Of a stretch of DNA of 64,000 nucleotides, positions 51,678-59,306 are shown piece by piece. The stretch comes from Streptomyces sp. RKAG290 (GTDB lineage Bacteria > Actinomycetota > Actinomycetes > Streptomycetales > Streptomycetaceae). The DNA lies in contig NZ_JAJOZC010000001.1 of NCBI RefSeq assembly GCF_023701695.1, positions 3,905,894 to 3,969,893 of the forward strand. Reading direction: 5' to 3'. A model generated the notes under the pieces. The model was not told the DNA's origin. It made no database searches and saw only the letters and a program-made list of their open reading frames with translations. The first letter of the stretch is position 1, and every line of letters begins with the position of its first letter. The position numbers were made by a program, and so were the translations under genes.

Positions 51678-51989
51678 TCAGCGGCGGCGGCGCAGCACCG
51701 CGGCACGGACCTTCAGCAGGTTCGGCACCAGGGCGTAGACCACGGCCGGCACGACGAGCCCGGTGATGACCAGAGTGCGCAGGAGCATCGGGAATCCTGC
51801 GACGTAGGGGCCGATCGCCAGCTGGACGACCGTGAGGGCCGTGAAGACGGCGATCCAGGTGAGCAGGACCCGCATGTGCACGGAGGGCAGCGGGACTGCC
51901 TGGGCGGGAGCGGCGGACCGGGGCTGATTCCGGTCGGTGGCGGCGGCGGTGGCAGAGGTGGTGGCGGCGGGGCGGGCGACGGTGGTCAT
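51678..51989 (-). CDS. Small two-helix membrane protein (DUF2798-like)
   Basis: 103 residues: a disordered Ala/Thr/Pro N-terminus, then RVLLTWIAVFTALTVVQLAI and LLRTLVITGLVVPAVVYALV with an Arg-rich end (KVRAAVLRRRR). The pattern of a Pro-ending second helix resembles small DUF2798-type membrane proteins, but I am not certain. It is divergent from a TetR regulator across a clear operator, so it is the probable regulatory target. An in-frame start at 52004 is possible. Confidence 0.7.
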   Translation of the reverse strand: MTTVARPAATTSATAAATDRNQPRSAAPAQAVPLPSVHMRVLLTWIAVFTALTVVQLAIGPYVAGFPMLLRTLVITGLVVPAVVYALVPNLLKVRAAVLRRRR

Positions 51990-52115
51990 GGGGTGTCCCA
52001 TCCATGGGTCGGTGGATCGTGCAGGGGGCGGTGGTACGACGGTGCCTTTGCTGCTGTCGCGATGACCGTGTCCTGGGGCCTGGGCGGTGGTGCTGCCCTC
52101 GGCGACGAGCTCAAC

Positions 52116-52183
52116 TAAACCAACCAACCAGTTGGATGTCAACCATCCAGTTGGTTGGCATCTCGCGGAACCCGTTCTACGCT
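52116..52183 (+). promoter_or_regulatory. tetR promoter and operator
   Basis: CCAACCAGTTGGATG (52124-52138) and CATCCAGTTGGTTGG (52144-52158) form an imperfect inverted repeat; CCAGTTGG occurs twice, 19 bp apart. -35 TTGGCA (52155-52160), 17-base spacer, and -10 TACGCT (52178-52183) point to transcription starting at or next to ATG 52190, a leaderless mRNA. The operator touches the -35, which fits autorepression and control of the divergent gene. Confidence 0.75.
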
Positions 52184-52189
52184 GGTGTC

Positions 52190-52801
52190 ATGACCTCGGA
52201 CACGACCCACACCAAGGAACGGCTCCTCGCTGCGGCGAAGGAGGAATTCGCAGCTCACGGCATTGCCGGGGCGCGCGTCGACCGCATCGCGGAGCTGGCC
52301 GGCGTGAACAAGGAACGGATCTACGGCTACTTCGGCAACAAGCAGAAGCTGTTCGACGCCGTCGTCGGCCGCGCGCTCGACGAGCTCGCCGAGGCCGTCC
52401 CGCTCAAGGGCGGCGACGATCCCGCGGAGTACGTGGGGCGGGTGTACGACTTCCACCGGGACAACCCGGTCCTGGTCAGGCTCTTCTTCTGGGAGGGGCT
52501 GCACTACCGCGACGGGGTGCTGCCCAACGAGGAACGCCGCCGCGGCCACTACGAGGAGAAGATCGCCGCGCTGGCCGAGAGCTTCGGTACCGAGGCGTCG
52601 CCGCAGGTCGCCGCCTGTCTGCTGAGCCTGATCGGGCTCGCCGCCTGGCCGAACGCGGTCCCTCAGCTCGCCCGGCTGATCATCGGCACGGACACCGGGG
52701 CGCTGGATCTGCGCAGCCACGTGGTCGCGTTCGCCCGCCAGGCGCTGTCCGGGACGACCGCAGCCTCCCCGGCGGTGGCCGCCGCCACGCCGGCGGCCTG
52801 A
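52190..52801 (+). CDS. TetR-family repressor
   Basis: 203 residues. N-terminal HTH: TKERLLAAAKEEFAAHGIAG, RVDRIAELAGVNKERIYGYF, GNKQKLFDAVV. The C-terminal helical ligand/dimer domain has no recognised pocket motif. The adjacent inverted repeat and leaderless promoter indicate autoregulation. A hairpin follows the stop. Confidence 0.92.
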   Translation: MTSDTTHTKERLLAAAKEEFAAHGIAGARVDRIAELAGVNKERIYGYFGNKQKLFDAVVGRALDELAEAVPLKGGDDPAEYVGRVYDFHRDNPVLVRLFFWEGLHYRDGVLPNEERRRGHYEEKIAALAESFGTEASPQVAACLLSLIGLAAWPNAVPQLARLIIGTDTGALDLRSHVVAFARQALSGTTAASPAVAAATPAA

Positions 52802-52825
52802 ACGCTGCCCCGTACCCTCCACCGG

Positions 52826-52848
52826 CCGGATACCCCCGAGGTATCCGG
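52826..52848 (+). terminator. Hairpin after tetR
   Basis: 9-bp arms CCGGATACC / GGTATCCGG with a CCCGA loop, 24 bases after the stop. Confidence 0.65.
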
Positions 52849-52979
52849 CTACTACTTTCGGTCCGCTGCCACCCGGAGTAGGAGGCAGTGACGGCCCCGG
52901 CGGCCCTTCGCGCGTCTAGCGTTCCTTGCATACGGGTGGCCCCAGCGGTCACCGACAAGGACCCATGGGGGTAAGGGCA

Positions 52980-53756
52980 ATGTCGCAGAATCGCGCGGCT
53001 CTAGCGGTCGCCTCTCCGCCGGTACGCATCACCTCACCACAGCTCGACATCATCCTCGCCGTCCGGAACGACCTCCAGCGCTACGGGCTGGAGGGCATGC
53101 TCGCCTCCGTCGCGACGGTCGGCAGCTGCCGGGCCTTCTCGGAGCTCTCGGCCGCGGTGGACGCCGTGCACGACCCGAGGACCGACCTTCTGCTGATCGT
53201 CCCGGAGCCGGCGGACCTGGACAGCGACTCCGTACTGCACCGCGTCGCCGAGTACGGCGTGCGGGTGCTCCTTCTCGTGCCGGACCAGCGGTCCGTGGAC
53301 CTGGACCGGGTCGCGGGGGTGCCCGGCGCCTCGCTGCTCTTCTCCGACGGCCTCGACGTGGAGGCGCTGGGCGACATGCTCGACGCCATGCGGGCCGGCG
53401 AGGTGCGCATACCGGCCGTGCTCACCCGGGGCCTGCTGGAACTGGCCGGACGCGGCGCCCGCGAGGTGCCCGCCGCGCCCCGGCTCACCCCGCGCGAACG
53501 CGAGGCGCTCACGCTCGTCGTGGACGGGCTCAGCAACAAGCAGATCGGCCGCCGGCTGCGGATCTCCGAGCACGGGGCGAAGCGGCTGGTGGCGAACATC
53601 CTCGCCAAGCTCAACTGCCCCAACCGCACGCTGGCGGCAGCCCGCGCCCTGCGCGAGGGACTGTGCGGCCATGCGCCCGCCCCTGCCCCACGCACCACTG
53701 TCGGCCCGCCGGTCGCCACCCACGTACCGGCATCCCCCTACGACACCGGTTGGTGA
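52980..53756 (+). CDS. LuxR-type regulator, receiver-like N-terminus
   Basis: 258 residues from ATG 52980; an in-frame ATG at 52965 is an alternative. Residues ~20-135 look like a receiver fold (DIILAVRNDLQRYGLEGMLA; DLLLIVPEPADLDSDS) but lack a convincing phospho-acceptor Asp pocket, so it is a pseudo-receiver. C-terminal HTH: LTPREREALTLVVDGLSNKQ then IGRRLRISEHGAKRLVANIL. No kinase adjoins it. It heads the plus-strand locus at 53-63 kb and probably controls it. Confidence 0.85.
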   Translation: MSQNRAALAVASPPVRITSPQLDIILAVRNDLQRYGLEGMLASVATVGSCRAFSELSAAVDAVHDPRTDLLLIVPEPADLDSDSVLHRVAEYGVRVLLLVPDQRSVDLDRVAGVPGASLLFSDGLDVEALGDMLDAMRAGEVRIPAVLTRGLLELAGRGAREVPAAPRLTPREREALTLVVDGLSNKQIGRRLRISEHGAKRLVANILAKLNCPNRTLAAARALREGLCGHAPAPAPRTTVGPPVATHVPASPYDTGW

Positions 53757-53764
53757 ATGACGCC

Positions 53765-54655
53765 ATGAAGCACGCCACGAACTCCGCCATCGATCACGCC
53801 GTGCACCACGACTCCGCCGTCGATCACGCCGTGCACCACGAGGAGCCCGGCCGCGCCGTCACCCGGGCCGCCTTCTTCGACGTCGACGAGACACTCATCA
53901 ACACCAAGAGCATGTTCGACTTCCTGCGGTTCTGGATGGCCCGGCACGGGGACGACGGATCCGGCTACGAGGCCGTGATGGCCGGGGTCAGGGCCGACGC
54001 GGACTCCGGGGTGCACCGCTCGGAGATCAACCGCGGCTACTACCGGCGGTTCGCCGGGGTGCCGGCCGACGAGCTGACGCGGGCCGGGCGCGAGTGGTAC
54101 GAGGAGTACCGGCGCGGGCCCGCCGCCGTCACCGTCGCGACCTGGGCCGCCGCGAGCCGGCACCGGGAGGCGGGCGATCTGGTGGTGCTGGTCTCCGGGT
54201 CGTTCCGGGGCTGCCTGGGGCCGCTGGCCGAGGACCTGCGGGCCGACCTGGTGCTCTGCTCCGAACCCGTGGTGGGGCCGGACGGCAGGCTGACCGGTGA
54301 GGTGGTGCGCCCGATGATCGGCTCGGTCAAGGCCGACGCGGTCCGCGAGACCATCGCCGAACTGGGCCTGAACGCCGCGGAGTCCAGCTGCTACGGCGAC
54401 CATGCCAGCGACCTGGACATGCTGATGTCCGTGGGGCGTCCGGTCGTCGTCGGTGGTGCGGACCGGGTGCTGATGGAGCACGCCCAGCGGCTCGACTGGC
54501 CCGTCCTGTCCGCGGCGCCCGGATACCTGCGTACCGCGGGCGCCTGGGCGGCCGCCGAACTGACCGGAATCACCGACCACGCCGGGACGGCCTCGCACGC
54601 GGGGATCGCGCACCACGCGGACGTCACCGACCACGCCGCAGCGCGATCGCGGTGA
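53765..54655 (+). CDS. HAD-superfamily phosphatase (HAD-IB, SerB-like)
   Basis: About 296 residues. HAD motifs: FFDVDETLINTKSMFDF (motif I, D-x-D), LVVLVSGSFRG (motif II Ser), GSVKADAV (Lys), and YGDHASDLDML (motif IV). HAD-IB enzymes hydrolyse phosphate monoesters such as phosphoserine or glycerol phosphates. The N-terminus has two copies of a His-rich decapeptide (SAIDHAVHHD / SAVDHAVHHE), and the C-terminus is also His-rich. GTG 53753, overlapping the luxR stop, is an alternative start. The 3' end overlaps the convergent PPTase gene by 32 bases. Confidence 0.85.
   Translation: MKHATNSAIDHAVHHDSAVDHAVHHEEPGRAVTRAAFFDVDETLINTKSMFDFLRFWMARHGDDGSGYEAVMAGVRADADSGVHRSEINRGYYRRFAGVPADELTRAGREWYEEYRRGPAAVTVATWAAASRHREAGDLVVLVSGSFRGCLGPLAEDLRADLVLCSEPVVGPDGRLTGEVVRPMIGSVKADAVRETIAELGLNAAESSCYGDHASDLDMLMSVGRPVVVGGADRVLMEHAQRLDWPVLSAAPGYLRTAGAWAAAELTGITDHAGTASHAGIAHHADVTDHAAARSR
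53781..53840 (+). repeat. 30-bp tandem duplication in HAD gene
   Basis: Two units starting ACTCCGCCATCGATCACGCC and ACTCCGCCGTCGATCACGCC, each 30 bases, differing at one position. In frame, encoding the His-rich decapeptide twice. Confidence 0.92.
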
Positions 54656-55286
54656 GCACCAGACCGTCGCGCACCGCCCAGTGGCCGGTGAACCAGCCCA
54701 GCCTGGCACCGTCCACCACCGGCCCGGGAACCATCAGCCGGGCGCGGTAGGTGCCGGCCAGTGGGTCGAAGGTCAGCCGGGCGTCCCGGAAGCCGAGCCA
54801 GCGCCCGGTGAGCGGGTACCACGTCTTGTAGACGGTCTCCTTGGCGCTGAACATCAGCGTGGGCCAGTGCACTTCGGGCCGGATCCGGGCGAGCTCACGC
54901 AGATGCTCCCGCTCGGACGGCACGGAGATGTGACGCACCAGCCGCTCCTCCAGCGGCGCGTGGAGCTCGGCGTCGATGCCCACGCTGTGGAAGTCCGCGC
55001 TCCTGGTCAGCGCCGCCGCGCGGTAGCCGTCGCAGTGGGTCATGCTGCCGGTCACCCCGGCGGGCCAGCGCGGCTCGCCCTTGGCGCCCGGGAGCACCGC
55101 GGCCGGCTCCACGCCGAGCGCGGACATCGCGGTGCGGGCGCAGTTCCGGGTGGTGGTGAACTCCCGGCGGCGGTGCTCCACGCACTGCGCGAGGAGGGCC
55201 TCCTCCTCCGGCAGGACGCGGGCGCCGGGAAGGTCGGCCGTGGCGTCCGCGCAGGCAATGGCGGACGGCAGTATCTGCTGGATCAC
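54624..55286 (-). CDS. 4'-phosphopantetheinyl transferase (EntD/Sfp type)
   Basis: 220 residues from GTG 55286 with AGGAG five bases upstream. PPTase motifs: GEPRWPAGVTGSMTHCDGYR (W-P-x-G..SxTHC), SVGIDAELHAPL (Mg-binding Asp) and LMFSAKETVYKTWYPLTGRW (FSAKE...K). It transfers phosphopantetheine from CoA to carrier-protein serines. The carrier protein at 57812 is the obvious partner, though other synthases in the genome could also be served. Confidence 0.94.
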   Translation of the reverse strand: MIQQILPSAIACADATADLPGARVLPEEEALLAQCVEHRRREFTTTRNCARTAMSALGVEPAAVLPGAKGEPRWPAGVTGSMTHCDGYRAAALTRSADFHSVGIDAELHAPLEERLVRHISVPSEREHLRELARIRPEVHWPTLMFSAKETVYKTWYPLTGRWLGFRDARLTFDPLAGTYRARLMVPGPVVDGARLGWFTGHWAVRDGLVLTAIALRRGR

Positions 55287-55701
55287 TTTCGCTCCTGGGA
55301 ACAGCGGCGCCGTTGAACGGCGCACCCGGGGCAGCCGGATTCGGCGGCCCGCTGCCGTCCCAGGACAGGTCACAGCAGTGATGCGGTACGCCTCCGAGAG
55401 TGCCCCGTCGATGCCTCTTCCGCTACATGCCCTTTCGGGTACGCCGACCGGGCATGCCCGGACAGCGGTGACCGAGGGGAATACCCCGATGGGAATAGCC
55501 CGATGGCCATGCCCGGGTGACCGTGCTCGTACGGGTATGGCCGATCTGCCGTGACCGGGCGGCCGTAGCCGAACAACCGCACCGTCCGAGGGCTCATAAA
55601 TGCCATATTGAGTCCCGAATTGATGCGGGTTAGCTTCGAGATATCGAAACGAATTCACGCCGCAACCGAAATCCGAGAACAGACCTCAACGGGAGAAAAC
55701 G
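55287..55701 (+). promoter_or_regulatory. Divergent regulatory region before ligase operon
   Basis: 415 bases without a gene. Candidate promoter for the ligase operon: -35 TTGAGT (55608-55613), 17-base spacer, -10 TAGCTT (55631-55636). TTCGAGATATCGAA (55635-55648) overlaps the -10 and is a possible operator (TTCGA-N4-TCGAA). The last ~100 bases are much more AT-rich than their surroundings. Confidence 0.5.
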
Positions 55702-57045
55702 ATGACCCATCCATTCCTGACCCGACTGGAATCCTTCCCGGATTCCGAGGCCATCGCATTCGAGGGCCGCACCTACCGGTACGACGACCTGCTGCGCCTC
55801 GTCGGCGAGTGGCGCCTCTTCCTCGACCGGCACGGGGTCCGGGCCGGTGAGGTCGTCACGCTGGAGGGCTCGTACTCCCCGCAGGCCTGTGCCGGTCTGC
55901 TGGCGCTGATCGAGCGCGGTGTCGTCGTCGTACCCCTGAGCACCCTGCCGGCCGCCAAGCGCGCGGAGTTCCTGGACGTGGCGCAGGTCGAGGTCGTCAT
56001 CCGGGTCGACGCGGGCGGGGTGCACCACAGCGAGCGCACCGGCCGCAGCGCCGAGCACGCCCTCTACCAGGAGCTCCGCGACGCCGGCCGGCCCGGTCTG
56101 GTGCTCTTCAGCTCCGGCACGACCGGCCGCAGCAAGGCCTCGGTGCTCGACTTCGAGAAGGTGCTGGCCCGGTACGGCGAGCCGACCCGGCCCTCGCGGA
56201 TCCTGTCCTTCCTCAGCCTGGACCACATCGGCGGCGTCAACACCCTGCTGCACACCCTGAGCCAGGGCGGCACCGTGGTGACGGTCGCCGAGCGCACCCC
56301 GGAGGCCGTCTTCCAGGCGATCGCCGAGCACCGGGTCGAGATCCTGCCGACCACCCCGACCTTCCTCAACATGGTGCTGATCTCCGGCGCCCACGAGCGG
56401 TACGCGACCGATTCGCTCACGCTCGTCACGTACGGCACCGAGCCGATGCCCCTGCAGACGCTGCGCCGGCTCGGCGAGGCGCTGCCGGGTGTACGGCTCA
56501 AGCAGACGTACGGCCTGTCCGAGCTGGGCATCCTGCCGACCCGGTCCAAGGGCGACGACACCCTCTGGGTGAAGCTCGGCACGGCCGGCTTCGAGCACAA
56601 GATCATCGACAGCATCCTGTGGATCCGGTCCGAGATGGCCATGCTCGGCTATCTCAACGCCCCGGCGCCCTTCGACGACGAGGGGTTCTTCAACACGCAG
56701 GACGTCGTCGAGGTCGACGGCGACTACGTCCGCATACTCGGCCGCGACTCCGAGATCATCAACGTGGGCGGCGAGAAGGTCTATCCGAGCGAGGTCGAGA
56801 GCGTCCTGCTCGGCGTGCCGAACGTCGCCGAGGCGACCGTCAGCGGGAAGCCCAACCCGGTCACCGGCATGGTGGTGAAGGCCACCGTGCAGCTGGTCGT
56901 CGACGAGGACCGGCGCGAGGTCGCCCGCCGCGTGCGGGAGTACTGCGGCAGTCGGCTGGAGGCGTACAAGGTGCCGGTGCTGGTGGAGATCTCCTCCGCG
57001 CCGCAGCACTCGGAGCGCTACAAGAAGATCCGGAGCGCGGCATGA
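55702..57045 (+). CDS. Adenylate-forming acyl/aryl ligase
   Basis: 447 residues, about 50-100 shorter than usual acyl-CoA ligases. AMP-binding motifs: LVLFSSGTTGRSKASVLDFE (A3 loop, ~133), QTYGLSELGILP (A5), and GRDSEIINVGGEKVYPSEVE (A8 hinge), with a C-terminal A10-like YKKIRSAA lacking the usual PRT-GK end (a Lys is present). It activates a carboxylic acid as acyl-AMP and transfers it to CoA or, given the neighbour gene, to the carrier protein. The substrate cannot be read. The stop overlaps the SDR start (ATGA). Confidence 0.9.
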   Translation: MTHPFLTRLESFPDSEAIAFEGRTYRYDDLLRLVGEWRLFLDRHGVRAGEVVTLEGSYSPQACAGLLALIERGVVVVPLSTLPAAKRAEFLDVAQVEVVIRVDAGGVHHSERTGRSAEHALYQELRDAGRPGLVLFSSGTTGRSKASVLDFEKVLARYGEPTRPSRILSFLSLDHIGGVNTLLHTLSQGGTVVTVAERTPEAVFQAIAEHRVEILPTTPTFLNMVLISGAHERYATDSLTLVTYGTEPMPLQTLRRLGEALPGVRLKQTYGLSELGILPTRSKGDDTLWVKLGTAGFEHKIIDSILWIRSEMAMLGYLNAPAPFDDEGFFNTQDVVEVDGDYVRILGRDSEIINVGGEKVYPSEVESVLLGVPNVAEATVSGKPNPVTGMVVKATVQLVVDEDRREVARRVREYCGSRLEAYKVPVLVEISSAPQHSERYKKIRSAA

Positions 57046-57818
57046 CCGCCCCGGAGCCCCGTCCCGCCGACGGGCCCGCCACCGGAGCGGCCGCGGACCG
57101 GGTCGCGCTGGTCAGCGGCGGCAGCCGCGGTCTGGGCCGGCTGCTCGTCGAGCGGCTGCTCGGTGAGGGCTGGCGGGTGGCGACCTTCAGCCGGTCCGCG
57201 AACGAGTTCGTCAAGGACCTCCAGGCGGAGCAGCCCGACCGGTTCCTCTGGGAGGCCGCCGACCTGGCCGACCCGGCGGCGCTGCGCGGTGTCGTGCGCA
57301 CCGCGGTGCAGCGGTTCGGCCGGATCGACCTGCTGGTCAACAACGCGGCCGTGCTGCACCAGGAGCTCTTCCTCACCACGTCCCGCAAGCAGACCGACAC
57401 GCTGATCGCCAGCAATCTGGTCGCCCCGATCACCCTGGCCCAGGCCTGCGCCCGCGCGATGACGCGACAGGGCGGCGGTCAGATCCTGAACATCTCTTCC
57501 ATCAACGCCATTCGCGGGTACCGGGGAGTGGCGGTCTATTCCGCCACCAAGGCCGGACTCGACGGATTCAGCCGGAGCCTGGCACGAGAACTCGGTGCCT
57601 TCAACATCCGGGTCAATTCGCTGGTACCCGGATTCTTCGACAGTGACATGACCGAAGAAGTCACCGAGAAGAACCGGGAACGAATCCAGCGGCGCACACC
57701 GCTCGGCAGGCTCGGCGCCATGAACGAAATAGCCGATGCGGTTCTCTATCTCATCTCGCCCGGAGCCTCATTCATCACCGGGCAGTCAATCGTCGTCGAC
57801 GGAGGAATCACATGCTGA
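57042..57818 (+). CDS. Short-chain dehydrogenase/reductase (FabG-like)
   Basis: 258 residues. NAD(P)-binding VALVSGGSRGLGRLLVE, NNAAV, catalytic Ser in ILNISSINAIRG, Tyr-Lys in YSATKAGLDGF, and ITGQSIVVDGG at the end. Classical SDR likely to reduce a 3-oxoacyl or similar carbonyl, perhaps on the carrier protein whose gene overlaps its 3' end by seven bases. Confidence 0.93.
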   Translation: MTAPEPRPADGPATGAAADRVALVSGGSRGLGRLLVERLLGEGWRVATFSRSANEFVKDLQAEQPDRFLWEAADLADPAALRGVVRTAVQRFGRIDLLVNNAAVLHQELFLTTSRKQTDTLIASNLVAPITLAQACARAMTRQGGGQILNISSINAIRGYRGVAVYSATKAGLDGFSRSLARELGAFNIRVNSLVPGFFDSDMTEEVTEKNRERIQRRTPLGRLGAMNEIADAVLYLISPGASFITGQSIVVDGGITC

Positions 57819-58093
57819 TCGCAACCGACATCACCGCCCTGATCCACCAGGAGATCAACGCACTGCTGCTGGAGGCCGGCCGCCCCGTTCACGCCTCGCT
57901 CTCCGGGGCCGAGTTCCTGCACGAGCTGGGGCTCAACTCGCTGCTGCTGGCCCGCCTCATCATCCAGCTGGAGACGGAGCTCGGTGCCGACCCCTTCGAG
58001 GAGGAGTACGTCATCTCCGACGTCCGCACCGTGGGCGCCCTCTCCGAGGCGTACATCCGCACCGTCGAGAACATGGCGGCCGCCGCCCTCTGA
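57812..58093 (+). CDS. Acyl carrier protein-like protein
   Basis: 93 residues. The phosphopantetheine motif is FLHELGLNSLLLARLIIQLE, with Ser43 as the attachment site, but Asn replaces the usual Asp of the DSL triad. The surrounding helices match a carrier-protein fold (EINALLLEAG; ISDVRTVGALSEAYI). With the ligase, SDR and PPTase it suggests carrier-bound chemistry. It starts inside the SDR stop region. Confidence 0.9.
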   Translation: MLIATDITALIHQEINALLLEAGRPVHASLSGAEFLHELGLNSLLLARLIIQLETELGADPFEEEYVISDVRTVGALSEAYIRTVENMAAAAL

Positions 58094-58156
58094 GCCACGG
58101 CCCGGGGGCGCCCGCCCCCAGGCCGGCGTCACCCGTACACACTCTGGAGGAACGAC

Positions 58157-58921
58157 ATGTCGCACGAGGCACTCATCGCCGTGGGAGACCGTTTCGAGGA
58201 CTTCCTCACCAACCGCGGGACCATTCCGGTCTCCGACCTGCTGGCCCGGCTGCGTGCCGGCGAACTGTCCGAGAACCTGTCGGTCAGCATCGGGCAAGGC
58301 CTCACCGCCGAGCAGCTGGCGGAGATACGGGAGCTGGCCGAGGAGCACGGGGAGGCGGTGTCCATCGGCAAGTCCGGGGTTCCGGAACCGGCCGAACAGC
58401 GGCTCACGCACAAGCACCAGGCCAAGAACGTCCTGATCGGTCCGGTCGGCCAGACCGGCGAGAAACGGTTCGTCGCCGATCTCGTCATCGACGAGCGCGT
58501 CGAGGTCCTGGAGGACCACCTCACCGGTCAGCACATCCCGGCCATCACCCTGCTGGAGGCCGCGCGCCAGCTGTGGACGGCCGTCACCGAGCAGTTCTTC
58601 GTCACCGGACCCGAGCGGACCCGGTTCGTCATCAGCTCGGTCGACTCCACCTTCCACAGCTTCGTCTTCCCGCTGCCCGCGACCGCCCAGTACGAGCTCC
58701 TGGAACACCACCGCACCCCGGTCGGCTCGGTCTTCCGCTGCCGCATCGGCTTCCACCACGGCGACAAGCTCGCCAGCGTCGTGGAGGCCGAGTACCGGGT
58801 CATCCCGGAGAAGTTCAGCGCCAAGCAGGAGAAGCTCGCGGCCCGTCAGGCCGTGGTCAGCGAACTGACCAGGCTCCGCGAGCAGTCCGCACCCGCGGTG
58901 AGCGCCGAACGCGCCGCGTAG
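58157..58921 (+). CDS. AfsA-type hotdog protein, single domain
   Basis: 254 residues. An N-terminal ~75-residue helical region (DRFEDFLTNRGTIPVSDLLA) is followed by one AfsA-like hotdog: RLTHKHQAKNVLIGPVGQTG, HIPAITLLEAARQLWTAVTE, VDSTFHSFVFPLPA. AfsA itself has two hotdog repeats and condenses a beta-ketoacyl-ACP with DHAP to start gamma-butyrolactone synthesis. A single-domain version may instead act as a dehydratase, thioesterase or condensing partner. RBS GGAGG (58144-58148). Confidence 0.85.
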   Translation: MSHEALIAVGDRFEDFLTNRGTIPVSDLLARLRAGELSENLSVSIGQGLTAEQLAEIRELAEEHGEAVSIGKSGVPEPAEQRLTHKHQAKNVLIGPVGQTGEKRFVADLVIDERVEVLEDHLTGQHIPAITLLEAARQLWTAVTEQFFVTGPERTRFVISSVDSTFHSFVFPLPATAQYELLEHHRTPVGSVFRCRIGFHHGDKLASVVEAEYRVIPEKFSAKQEKLAARQAVVSELTRLREQSAPAVSAERAA

Positions 58922-58997
58922 GGCCTCTTCGGCCCGACCCCCGGGGCCTGCCGTCCGGTACAGGCCCCGCCGGCCCCATCAGCCAGAGGAGAAGCAG

Positions 58998-59306
58998 ATG
59001 CTGTGGGCGATCCACTGCCTCGACGCACCAGGCAGCGCCGAACTGCGCGCGGCCCAGCGGCCGGCCCACTCGGCCCGGCTCCGCGCGGCGAGCGTACGGC
59101 CCGTGCTGTACGGCCCGTTGGTCGCCGCGGACGGCAGCACCGCCGTCGGGAGCCTGATCGTGGTCGAGGCCGCTGACCGCGGCCAGGTGGAGGAGTTCGC
59201 CACCGGCGACCCGTTCGCCGTCTCCGGCGTGTGGGAGCGCATCGAGATCCAGGCGTTCGCACCGTCGGAGCGGTCCCCGGTACGGATCGGGACAGGTACG
59301 TCATGA
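58998..59306 (+). CDS. YciI-like protein
   Basis: 102 residues: MLWAIHCLDAPGSAELRAAQ, RPAHSARLRAA, GPLVAADGSTAVGSLIVVEA, and DPFAVSGVWERIEIQAFAP. This is the YciI ferredoxin-like fold with the conserved His and Asp of the putative active site. Functions are poorly known; some relatives act in secondary metabolism as dehydrochlorinase- or isomerase-like enzymes. Stop overlaps the next ATG. Confidence 0.85.
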   Translation: MLWAIHCLDAPGSAELRAAQRPAHSARLRAASVRPVLYGPLVAADGSTAVGSLIVVEAADRGQVEEFATGDPFAVSGVWERIEIQAFAPSERSPVRIGTGTS

